A stretch of DNA of 64,000 bases from JANWHQ01 sp963775275 (GTDB lineage: Bacteria > Pseudomonadota > Alphaproteobacteria > Caulobacterales > Caulobacteraceae), in contig CAVZII010000005.1 of NCBI GenBank assembly GCA_963775275.1, forward strand, positions 2,108,001 to 2,172,000, read 5' to 3'. Positions 53,760 through 61,573 of the stretch are shown piece by piece (the stretch's first letter is position 1; each line of letters begins with the position of its first letter). The position numbers and the translations under genes were made by a program. The notes under the pieces were generated by a model. The model did not search any database and was not told where the DNA came from. It worked only from the letters and a program-made list of their open reading frames with translations.

Positions 53760-55327
53760 GCCGAGTCTTCCTTCCGTCGCGGCGCGGCCTGATCGCCGGC
53801 GCCGCGGGCCTCGTCGCCGCCAGCGCGCTTCCCGCGTGGGCGGATGCGCCCTCGCCCTTCACCCTGGGCGTCGCCAGCGGCGATCCCGTTCCCGACGGCT
53901 TCGTCCTGTGGACGCGCCTGGCGCCCCAGCCGCTCGCCGAGGACGGCGCCGGCGGGATCATGGGAGCGGTCCCCGTGCGCTGGCAGGTGGCCGAGGACGA
54001 GACCATGTCGAAGGTCGTCGCCAGCGGCCTCGCCCAGGCCGACGACCGCTTCGCCCATTCCGTCCACGTCGAGGTCTCGGGCCTGAAGCCCGACCGGCCC
54101 TACTGGTACCGCTTCACGGCGATGGGCGAGCAGAGCCCGATCGGCAAGGCGCGCACCGCGCCCGCGCCCGGCCGGACGCCGGAGCGGATCCGGTTCGCCT
54201 TCGCCTCCTGCTCGCACTGGGAGCTCGGGTACTTCGGCGCCTACCGCCACATGGCGGCCGAGGACCCGGACCTCGTCATGTTCCTCGGCGACTACATCTA
54301 TGAGTATAGCTACGCGCCGGGCTCCAAGCAGGAGGTCGTGCGCCATCACGACCGGCAGGGCGACCTCGAGAGCCTTCGCGACTACCGCAACCGCTACGCC
54401 CTCTACCGCACAGACCCGGACCTGCAGGCCCTGCACGCGACCGCGCCCTGCCTGATGACCTGGGACGACCACGAGGTCGAGAACGACTACGCCAACCGCT
54501 GGTCCGAGTACGCCACCGAGCCCGTGGACGGCTTCCTCAGGCGCCGCGCCGCGGCCTACCAGGCCTTCTACGAGCACATGCCGCTGCGCCGCCGCTCGCT
54601 GCCCAACGGCCCGGACATGAAGGTCTACGACCGGCTGGACTTCGGCGACCTGATGCAGGTCGACGTCCTGGACGGACGCCAGTACCGCACCATCCAGCCC
54701 TGCGCCGTCGGCCAGCTTCGCAAGGGCCACGTGGCCGATCCCGCCTGCACGGAACGCACGGATCCCTCGCGCACCATGCTGGGCTTCGAGCAGGAGCAGT
54801 GGCTCTACGACGGCTTCAAGGCCTCGCGCGCCCGCTGGAACGTCGTCGCCCAGGACCTCTTGATCGCGGCCTATCTGCAGAAGGATCCCAGGACCGGCGT
54901 GGTCGGCCACTGGACCGACGGCTGGGACGGCTATCCCGCCAACCGGGCGCGGATGCTCGAGGCCGTGGCCGGCAGCCAGGTCAGGAACCCGGTGTTCCTG
55001 GGCGGCGACATCCACTCCTTCTGGACCACCGACCTCAAGGTCGATTTCGACGATCCGGCCTCGCCCACCGTGGCCACCGAGTTCGTCGGCAGCTCGGTCA
55101 CCTCCAACGGCCCGAGCTACCAGCTCTTCGCCGACATGCTGCCCAGCAACCCGCACGTGAAGTTCTTCGACAGCCGCGAGCGCGGCTACGTCTCGGTGGA
55201 CCTCACGCCCGAGCGCATGGAGACCCGCTTCCAGGCCATCTCCGACCGCACGGATCCGCACGCCACGGTCTCCACCCTCAAGGCCTGGGTCGTCGAGGAC
55301 GGCAAGCCCGGGGCGGTGGAGGCGTAG
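53756..55327 (+). CDS. PhoD-like alkaline phosphatase, Tat-exported
   Basis: A 523-residue PhoD-family enzyme of standard length. The Tat signal SRRGLIAGAAGLVAASALPA is followed by the fibronectin-like domain (FTLGVASGDPVPDGFVLWTR, about 35-120). The catalytic domain has FAFASCSHWELGYFGAYRHM, VMFLGDYIYEYSY, LMTWDDHEVENDYAN and PVFLGGDIHSFW. GTG 53756 starts within the TGA of the upstream phosphodiesterase (GTGA), indicating coupling. It is the second PhoD in this window and more canonical than the 15.3 kb copy. It releases phosphate from phosphodiesters in the periplasm. A pho box was not searched for successfully. Confidence 0.92.
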   Translation: MSRVFLPSRRGLIAGAAGLVAASALPAWADAPSPFTLGVASGDPVPDGFVLWTRLAPQPLAEDGAGGIMGAVPVRWQVAEDETMSKVVASGLAQADDRFAHSVHVEVSGLKPDRPYWYRFTAMGEQSPIGKARTAPAPGRTPERIRFAFASCSHWELGYFGAYRHMAAEDPDLVMFLGDYIYEYSYAPGSKQEVVRHHDRQGDLESLRDYRNRYALYRTDPDLQALHATAPCLMTWDDHEVENDYANRWSEYATEPVDGFLRRRAAAYQAFYEHMPLRRRSLPNGPDMKVYDRLDFGDLMQVDVLDGRQYRTIQPCAVGQLRKGHVADPACTERTDPSRTMLGFEQEQWLYDGFKASRARWNVVAQDLLIAAYLQKDPRTGVVGHWTDGWDGYPANRARMLEAVAGSQVRNPVFLGGDIHSFWTTDLKVDFDDPASPTVATEFVGSSVTSNGPSYQLFADMLPSNPHVKFFDSRERGYVSVDLTPERMETRFQAISDRTDPHATVSTLKAWVVEDGKPGAVEA

Positions 55328-55336
55328 GCGCGGCGG

Positions 55337-55445
55337 CCCCCTCCACCGCGCTGCGCGCGGTCCCCCTCCCCCAACGGGGGAGGATCTACGCTCATGATCT
55401 TCCCCCTCTGGGGGAAGTCTCCGCGAAGCGGGGGATGGGGGCCAG
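55337..55445. repeat. GC-rich palindromic repeat (family A)
   Basis: ACCGCGCTGCGCGCGGT, CCTCCCCCAACGGGGGAGG, CTTCCCCCTCTGGGGGAAG and CCGCGAAGCGG hairpins lie in tandem after the PhoD stop. The third unit is the same target sequence type that the IS4 element chose at 17.7 kb (CCCTCTGGG). Confidence 0.72.
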
Positions 55446-55533
55446 CTGCGCCCGCCTTGCATCACGTCCTCCCTCCTATAGCCTCCCGCCCTGACCGCGG
55501 CCAAAGCGCCGCGCCGGGGATCGGGGGACGCGC

Positions 55534-56877
55534 GTGGCGGGCAGGACCATCGACGTCGAGGCGCTGATCGACGAGCAGAAGCTCGGCGCCTTCACCATCC
55601 GCGTGCTGATGCTGGCTCTGCTGGCCCTGGTCGCCGACGGCTACGACGTCCAGGTGATGGCCTTCGCCGCACCGTCCCTGGTCAAGGCCTGGCACGTCAG
55701 CCGCGCCGACTTCGGCCCGGTCTTCAGCGCGGGCCTCTTCGGCATCCTCTTCGGCGCGCCGATCTTCGGCTGGATCGGCGACCGCGTCGGCCGCAAGGCC
55801 TGCATCATCATCAGCTCCATCGCCTACGGCCTGTTCAGCCTCGCCCTGCTCCTCGCCCACGACCTTCCGACCTTGATCGCGCTCAGGTTCCTCACCGGCG
55901 TGGGGCTGGGCGGCGTCTTCCCGAACGCCATCGCCATCGCCGCCGAGCTCGCGCCCAGGAAGCTGCGCGCCGGGCTCGCCAGCGTCATCGCCGTCGGCAT
56001 CACCCTCGGCGGGATCGTGCCGGGCCTGATCGTGGCCCAGGCGCCGCCCGGCCCGACCTACAAGACCCTGTTCCTCTTCGGCGGACTCGCGCCCCTGGCG
56101 CTGGCGGCCATCGTCGCCCTCGGCCTTCCCGAGTTGGTCGCCTTCCTGGTCCAGCGCGGCGCGTCCAGGGCCCGCCTCGCGCGCCTGGCCAACGAGATCG
56201 ATCCCGAGCTCCGGGCCGACGCGGACGACGACTTCCACGTCCCGCCGCGCCCGGCCGGCGAGCCCGCCGGCTACGCGGCCCTGTTCGCCGGAGATCTGAA
56301 GCTGGTCACGCCGCTGCTGTGGCTGATGTTCGCCTCGACGCTCCTGACCATCTACATGCTCTCGAGCTGGATGCCCCTGCTCCTCGGCGCCTCCGGCTTC
56401 AGCCCCCAGCAGGCGGCGGCGACCAATTCCTTCTTCCAGGCCGGCGGGGTGCTCGGCTGCCTCCTCGCGGGTCTGCTCCTCGGACGGTTCGGCCTGAAGC
56501 TGGTGACCGCGCTCTTCATCCTGTGCCTGGCCGCCGTCGGCGTCGCCGCCCGCGCGGGCCTGACCGACGGCGCGCTCCAGCTCGCCATCGCCGCCTGCGG
56601 CCTGTGCCTGATCGGCGCGCAGGCGGCCCTGAACGGGACGGCGGGCCTGGCCTATCCCACCCCGGCCCGCGCGCGGGGCCTCGGCATGGCGCTGGGCGTC
56701 GGCCGCGTCGGCTCGGTGATCGGGCCCCTGGTCGGCGGGGCGATGGTCGCCCGGGGCGTCACCTCGGCCCACGACCTCTTCGCCCTGCCGCTCCTGCCCC
56801 TGGGGCTCGGCGCCATCGCCGCCATCATCGTCATGCGGCGGCTGGACCTGAAGACGGCGGCCGGCTCGCAGGCCTGA
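55534..56877 (+). CDS. MFS transporter, aromatic acid:H+ symporter (AAHS) type
   Basis: A 447-residue twelve-helix importer. The first helix region ends LVADGYDVQVMAFAAPSLVK; the DGYD-like motif is a hallmark of AAHS carriers such as PcaK. The A-motif GWIGDRVGRKACII follows helix two, and FLTGVGLGGVFPNAIAIAAE lies in helix four. GTG 55534 is the annotated start (MAGRTIDVEALID after initiation). Likely cargo is an aromatic acid such as a hydroxybenzoate or ferulate, in line with the tannase/feruloyl esterase and vanillin-dehydrogenase-like genes to the right. It is convergent with the MarR gene, with two long hairpins between. Confidence 0.85.
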   Translation: MAGRTIDVEALIDEQKLGAFTIRVLMLALLALVADGYDVQVMAFAAPSLVKAWHVSRADFGPVFSAGLFGILFGAPIFGWIGDRVGRKACIIISSIAYGLFSLALLLAHDLPTLIALRFLTGVGLGGVFPNAIAIAAELAPRKLRAGLASVIAVGITLGGIVPGLIVAQAPPGPTYKTLFLFGGLAPLALAAIVALGLPELVAFLVQRGASRARLARLANEIDPELRADADDDFHVPPRPAGEPAGYAALFAGDLKLVTPLLWLMFASTLLTIYMLSSWMPLLLGASGFSPQQAAATNSFFQAGGVLGCLLAGLLLGRFGLKLVTALFILCLAAVGVAARAGLTDGALQLAIAACGLCLIGAQAALNGTAGLAYPTPARARGLGMALGVGRVGSVIGPLVGGAMVARGVTSAHDLFALPLLPLGLGAIAAIIVMRRLDLKTAAGSQA

Positions 56878-56901
56878 GCGTCCGCCTTCCGCGATCGAGC
56901 T

Positions 56902-57067
56902 CTAGTGTCCCGATTCCGAAGTTCGCCAGCGCATTTGCAAGGCGGATGCGAACTTCGGAATCGATAAGGACACTAGCAAGTGTATGATTCTAGTGTGGTT
57001 TACGGATCAGAAGTTCGCAGCCGAGGGCGCCGCCATCATCATGCGAACTTCTGATCCACCACACTAG
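56902..57067. repeat. Pair of long hairpins with shared CTAGTGT ends and AAGTTCGC core
   Basis: Hairpin 1 (56902-56976) runs CTAGTGTCCCGATTCCGAAG ... back to GGACACTAG; hairpin 2 (56990-57067) runs CTAGTGTGGTTTACGGATCA ... back to CACACTAG. Both end in CTAG and contain AAGTTCGC/GCGAACTT, but the sequence between differs and is complemented in each. They sit in the convergent gap between the MFS and MarR genes and could serve as a bidirectional terminator. Confidence 0.75.
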
Positions 57068-57104
57068 AGCCGGGCCGCCCCGGCGCGGGCGTCTCGCGGC
57101 CGGC

Positions 57105-57683
57105 TCAGCGCCCGCCCTGGCCGTGAAGCAGGCGCAGGCTCGCGATCAGCGCGCGGGCCTCCGCCCGGCTGAAGCGGGCCATGAACCGCGCATCATGCTG
57201 GCGCACACGCTTGGCGGCCTTCTCCAGCAGGGCGGCCCCGGCCTGCGTCAGGCGGATTTCCTGGCGGCGACGGTCGCTGGCGGAGCGCGCGCGCACGACC
57301 AGGCCCCGCTGTTCCAGCTTGTCGACGACAGTCATGGTCGCCGGCCGGTCCAGGGCGAGCACCGTCGCGAGGTCCACTTGCGAGGCGCCCGGGTTCGCGC
57401 GGATCAGCTCGAGGACGGCGAACTGCCGCTGGGTCAGGTCCAGCCGCGACAGGGAGGCGGCGAAGTCCCGATAGATCATCGCCTGGGCGCGCCTCAGGTG
57501 GAAGCCCAGCAGCTCGTCCAGCTGGCCCAGGCAGAGGCCGCGGTGGTCATGGGCTGTGGCGGCGGGGGCGTGAGGCTTCATGGCGCGCCCATGTCCGGAG
57601 GTCCGCGGGCGGGCCTCCGGCGCCGGCTCGGTTTCGAGGGCGGGCGCTTCCGGCGTGCGGCGGGATGTGGTCTGGGACGTCAT
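57105..57683 (-). CDS. MarR-family transcriptional regulator
   Basis: A 192-residue winged-helix repressor. The DNA-binding domain (about 75-150) reads LTQRQFAVLELIRANPGASQ then LDRPATMTVVDKLEQRGLVV and a wing RSASDRRRQEIRLT. The first 35 residues are a disordered Pro/Glu/Arg extension, so ATG 57581 (MKPHAPAATAHDHRG) is an alternative start. MarR proteins typically sense aromatic acids, and the genes around concern aromatic uptake and hydrolysis. It starts 19 bp after the stop of the double-GntR gene on the same strand, so the two may be co-transcribed. Confidence 0.87.
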   Translation of the reverse strand: MTSQTTSRRTPEAPALETEPAPEARPRTSGHGRAMKPHAPAATAHDHRGLCLGQLDELLGFHLRRAQAMIYRDFAASLSRLDLTQRQFAVLELIRANPGASQVDLATVLALDRPATMTVVDKLEQRGLVVRARSASDRRRQEIRLTQAGAALLEKAAKRVRQHDARFMARFSRAEARALIASLRLLHGQGGR

Positions 57684-57702
57684 GATGGCTGACGGCGGCG
57701 GC

Positions 57703-59121
57703 TCAAGGCGCCGAGCATAATCTGCCCCAGAGCATCAGGGCGGCGGTCTCGGCCCTGGCCGCGCTCAGGGCCTCGGCCGTCCAGCACTCCACCGCCAGCA
57801 GCCGGCTCAGGTTGTCGAGGTAGGGGCGCTGGCAATCCGCGTCGAAGGTGTCGGGAAGGTCCTTGCGGAACCGCGCCTCGTAGGCGACCAGGCACCGGCA
57901 GAAGATGTCGAGCACGTGCTCGCCGGCAAGCTCCGAGACGCAGCGCACCAGATTCAGCCAGTCGCTTCGATGCAGGCTCCGGGCGGCGAGGGCCTTCTTC
58001 AGCAACCTCTCCAGACGCCGCCGTTGCGCGGGACCGGCCCGCACGACGGCGTGGACCGGAGCGGCGACGTTCAACAGGCAAAGCAGGGCGCCGACCTGCA
58101 TGGGGTCCAGGCCTTCGCTCATCAGCCAGGCCACGGCCTGGCGAATGGCGCCGAAGGGCTGAGGGCCGCGCGCGACCAGGCCCTGGCCTCGCCCGCGCCG
58201 GCACTCCACCACGCCCCGATCCTCGAGGATCCGGATCGCCTGCCTGAGGATCAGTCGCCCGACCCCATAGCGCTCGCACAGCTCCCATTCAGAACCCAGG
58301 CGCGCGCCGGCGCCGCTCAGCCGCGCCATGTCGGTTGCGATCGCGCAGGCGACTTCGCTCGATCTGTTCGGCCGAAGCTCGCCGACGGCTCCAGGACGTG
58401 GGCGGCTCCCGAGGCCCGGGGACCCGGCGAGGAGGGGCCTCAGGCTCGCAAGCGACGCGCAGATCGTCTCCGCTGCGCCTGCGCCGTCGCCGTTGGCGAG
58501 GGCCGCCCCGAGCCGCACGGGCCAGCCGCCGTCGAGCCGGTCGCGGTGACGCGTGTCGGGCGCCTGGCCGGCGAGGTCCAGGGTCAGGCTGTTCAGGCAC
58601 TCCACGAAGAGCAGGATCGCCGGGTCGCCGGCCAGCTTCGCCACCTCCGAACGCACCGCGAGGTCGCGCACCAGGGCGTCCCTCGTCCCGGCCGCGTCGG
58701 CCAGGCGGGCCAGATCGGGTCCGCCGGGGCGCCGATCGGCCGCCACCCGGGCGGCGGCGCCGTCGACCGCCTCACGCGCTTCCAGCAGCTCCTCGAGGCC
58801 GACCTTCGCCTGCCGGAAGTAGTCGGCCAGCTCCTCGGCGACATTGGCGAGGGAAGGCTTGGCGAGGATCAGCCCGCCGCTGCGACCCGGCCGCATGCGT
58901 CCCAGGCCTCGCCGCTCGAGGATGCGGATGGCCTCGCACACGGTCGAGCGGCCCGCGCCGTACCGGTCCGCGAGCGCCCGGACCGAGCCCAGGCTGTCGC
59001 CGACGCAAGGATGGTTCGAGGCGATGTCCTCCTCGATCCGCCGGGCGAGAAGCTCGGCGCGCAGGGCCGTCGTTGCGCCGTCGCGCGCCACTGCCTCGTA
59101 GATGCGTTCGGCCGTGTTCAT
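57703..59121 (-). CDS. Tandem GntR/FadR-type regulator (two HTH-FCD units in one chain)
   Basis: A 472-residue protein with two successive winged-helix/FCD-like units. Unit 1 has ALADRYGAGRSTVCEAIRIL with RGLGRMRPGRSGGLILAKPS (about 48-90). Unit 2 has ELCERYGVGRLILRQAIRIL with RGVVECRRGRGQGLVARGPQ (about 282-322). The helical FCD-like halves follow each (about 100-230 and 330-450). Normal GntR regulators have one unit and dimerise, so this looks like a covalent pseudo-dimer. It is divergent from the TonB receptor gene, and the shared region holds an AATTGT-N11-ACAATT palindrome, a likely operator. No obvious frameshift joins them. Confidence 0.82.
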   Translation of the reverse strand: MNTAERIYEAVARDGATTALRAELLARRIEEDIASNHPCVGDSLGSVRALADRYGAGRSTVCEAIRILERRGLGRMRPGRSGGLILAKPSLANVAEELADYFRQAKVGLEELLEAREAVDGAAARVAADRRPGGPDLARLADAAGTRDALVRDLAVRSEVAKLAGDPAILLFVECLNSLTLDLAGQAPDTRHRDRLDGGWPVRLGAALANGDGAGAAETICASLASLRPLLAGSPGLGSRPRPGAVGELRPNRSSEVACAIATDMARLSGAGARLGSEWELCERYGVGRLILRQAIRILEDRGVVECRRGRGQGLVARGPQPFGAIRQAVAWLMSEGLDPMQVGALLCLLNVAAPVHAVVRAGPAQRRRLERLLKKALAARSLHRSDWLNLVRCVSELAGEHVLDIFCRCLVAYEARFRKDLPDTFDADCQRPYLDNLSRLLAVECWTAEALSAARAETAALMLWGRLCSAP

Positions 59122-59131
59122 CCTGCCCCCT

Positions 59132-59154
59132 AATTGTATTGAACCATAACAATT
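59132..59154. promoter_or_regulatory. Candidate GntR operator
   Basis: AATTGT (59132-59137) and ACAATT (59149-59154) form an inverted repeat with an 11-bp spacer in an AT-rich island between the divergent GntR-like regulator and the TonB receptor. It starts 10 bp upstream of the regulator's ATG and could control both genes. Confidence 0.5.
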
Positions 59155-59283
59155 TCAATTGGCAACAGACCTTGGCCGCATCGCCGGAAGCGCGCTGCGG
59201 CCGCGCCGCCAATCGCGGGCACTATTTTTCCGCGTCTCCCGCGCCCAAGTTCCGGAAAATGCTCCGGAAATGGGGAGGGGGAC

Positions 59284-61530
59284 ATGAAACGACCCGTTGC
59301 GGGCCGCTGGTTCGCGTCGATCTCACTGGCCGCGTTCGCGGCCGCTCTGGCGGGCGCCGCGTGCGCCCAGGACTCGGCTCCGGAGTCCGGCGCCAAGGCG
59401 GATCAGCCGGCCCTGCGGGAGGTCGTCGTGACCGCAGAGCGGCGGACCGAGAACCTGCAGAAGACAGCCATCGCGGCCTCCGTGCTCGACGCATCGCAGC
59501 TCGAGAAGAAGAGCGTGGTCAGCATGGCGGACCTGCAGACCGCCACGCCGGCCCTGTCGATCACCAACACCGGCCTGGTCGCCAATGTGAACATCCGCGG
59601 CATCGGTCTGGACAGCGGCTCGCCCCAGGTCGTGCCGGGCGTCGCCAGCTACCGCGACGGCCTGTGGCAGCCGCCGGTGACCACGACCACCGCCTTCTAC
59701 GACGTCGGCTCGGTCGAGGTCCTGCGGGGTCCCCAGGGGACCTTCGTGGGCTCCAACTCCACCGGCGGCGCCATCTTCATCAACAGCCGCAGTCCCGACT
59801 TCGGCGGGCTGCACGGGCAGGTCGAGCTCTTTGGCGGCAATTACGCGGACCTCGGCGCCAACGGCGCAGTCAACCTCCCGATCGACGACCACTGGGCGGC
59901 CCGCCTGGCCTTCAACATCGAGCGGCGCGACAGCTTCTATCGCAACACCAACGCCTCGCCGACGCCGAACGGGGCGGAATTCAACACGCCGGGCGCGCTG
60001 GACGAGAAGGACATGCGCGCCGGCCTGCTCTGGAAGCCCAACGACCAGTTCCAGGTCCTGTTCAAGAGCGACTTCACCGACAAGAGCTCGGGCGGCTACC
60101 CGATGAAGCCGATCCCGACGACGACCTACGCGCCCTTCGCGCCGGTTGATCCGTTCACCCTCAACTACGACCAGTTCACCAAGAACGACGAGCTGACCTC
60201 GCGCAACAGCCTCGAGATCAAGTGGCAGCCTTCGCCCGACGGGATCACCTTCCGGTCGCTCACCGGCTACCAGTACATGTCGATCCGGAACATCTACGAC
60301 ATCGATGCGTCCGACGCCGCGCTGCCGGCCGGCCCCCCGGCGCAGTCGGAGTTCCAGAACGTCATCGAGCGGCCGATCTCCGAGGAGATCAACATCATCT
60401 CGCCGGACTCCGGCCGCCTGCAGTGGATCCTCGGGGGCTACTACCTGCACGACACGCGCGAGGTGGGCCTCGACATCCGCAACCAGGCCTTCCCGCCGCA
60501 CGTCTTCGTCAATCTGTTCACGACCATCGAGGACGAGGCCGTCTTCGGGCAGATCAGCTACAAGGTGCTGCCGCGGCTCGAGCTGCAGGTCGGCGGCCGG
60601 TTCACCCACGACACCCTGAGCAACCCCGCCGGCAACGGCGTCGATGTCGGCCCCGGCGTGGTGTTCATCCCCGGCCAGGGCAGCCACACCGACAACGTCT
60701 GGACGGGCAAGGCCGCCCTGAACTGGACCCCGGACGACGACAACTTCCTCTATGCCTTCGTCGCCAAAGGCTTCAAGGCCGGCGGCTTCGACACCGGCTT
60801 CGTCCCGGTCCAGTTCAGGCCGGAGATCGTCTGGGACTACGAGGTCGGCTGGAAGTCCTACTTCTTCGACCGCCGCGTGCGCACCCAGATCGGCGGCTTC
60901 TGGAACAACTACCAGGACCTGCAGGTCTCGGTGCTGCACCCGGCCTCGGGCATGATCTCGCTGGACAACATCGGCAAGTCCACGATCAAGGGCGTGGAGG
61001 CCCAGGTCGAGGGCCGCTTCGGCGGGCTCCACATCGATGCGGGCGGCGCCTATGTGAACTCCAGGCTGGGCGCGATCAGCCTGGTCAACACGCGCCTGAT
61101 CCCTGGCGGCGGGGCGATCAACCTCGGCCCGCAATGCGGTCCGGGCGTGCCCGCGCCGCCGGCCTGCTTCGACTACGCGCCCTTCGTCGTCAGCGTGAAC
61201 GGCAAGGCCAATCCCTATTCGCCCACCTGGACCTTCAACGCCGGCGTCGAGTACGCCTTCGATCTGGGCGGCGGCGCGACCCTGACGCCCAGGGTCAATT
61301 TCGCCTATGTCGATTCCCAGTGGACGACGCTCATCGAGGTGCCGACCACGGACAGGCTGCCCGCCTACCAGCTCTGGAACGCCAGCCTCACCTACGCCAA
61401 CGGCGATTGGCGCCTCCAAGGCTTCGTGAACAACCTGGCCAACAAGACCTACGTCACCGGACAGTTTGGCAACGACGCGTTCTTCGGCAACCCTCGCCAG
61501 TTCGGGGTGAGGGTGTCGCGGTCGTTCTGA
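59284..61530 (+). CDS. TonB-dependent outer-membrane receptor
   Basis: A 748-residue receptor. A signal peptide (residues 1-28, ending GAACAQ) is followed by a plug domain (LREVVVTAERRTENLQKTAI through VEVLRGPQGTFVGSNSTGGA, about 46-165). A 22-strand barrel runs to the terminal aromatic SRSF. GGGGAGGGGG just before the ATG is a strong ribosome site. The absence of an N-terminal FecA-like signalling domain argues for simple transport. As it is next to a tannase/feruloyl esterase and regulated by a GntR-type protein, its ligand is probably a plant-derived aromatic ester or glycoside rather than a siderophore; this is inference. Confidence 0.92.
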   Translation: MKRPVAGRWFASISLAAFAAALAGAACAQDSAPESGAKADQPALREVVVTAERRTENLQKTAIAASVLDASQLEKKSVVSMADLQTATPALSITNTGLVANVNIRGIGLDSGSPQVVPGVASYRDGLWQPPVTTTTAFYDVGSVEVLRGPQGTFVGSNSTGGAIFINSRSPDFGGLHGQVELFGGNYADLGANGAVNLPIDDHWAARLAFNIERRDSFYRNTNASPTPNGAEFNTPGALDEKDMRAGLLWKPNDQFQVLFKSDFTDKSSGGYPMKPIPTTTYAPFAPVDPFTLNYDQFTKNDELTSRNSLEIKWQPSPDGITFRSLTGYQYMSIRNIYDIDASDAALPAGPPAQSEFQNVIERPISEEINIISPDSGRLQWILGGYYLHDTREVGLDIRNQAFPPHVFVNLFTTIEDEAVFGQISYKVLPRLELQVGGRFTHDTLSNPAGNGVDVGPGVVFIPGQGSHTDNVWTGKAALNWTPDDDNFLYAFVAKGFKAGGFDTGFVPVQFRPEIVWDYEVGWKSYFFDRRVRTQIGGFWNNYQDLQVSVLHPASGMISLDNIGKSTIKGVEAQVEGRFGGLHIDAGGAYVNSRLGAISLVNTRLIPGGGAINLGPQCGPGVPAPPACFDYAPFVVSVNGKANPYSPTWTFNAGVEYAFDLGGGATLTPRVNFAYVDSQWTTLIEVPTTDRLPAYQLWNASLTYANGDWRLQGFVNNLANKTYVTGQFGNDAFFGNPRQFGVRVSRSF

Positions 61531-61573
61531 GGGCGCGGTCCGTCCGAGGGAGTCCGCCGTGCGGGAGGCGTGG

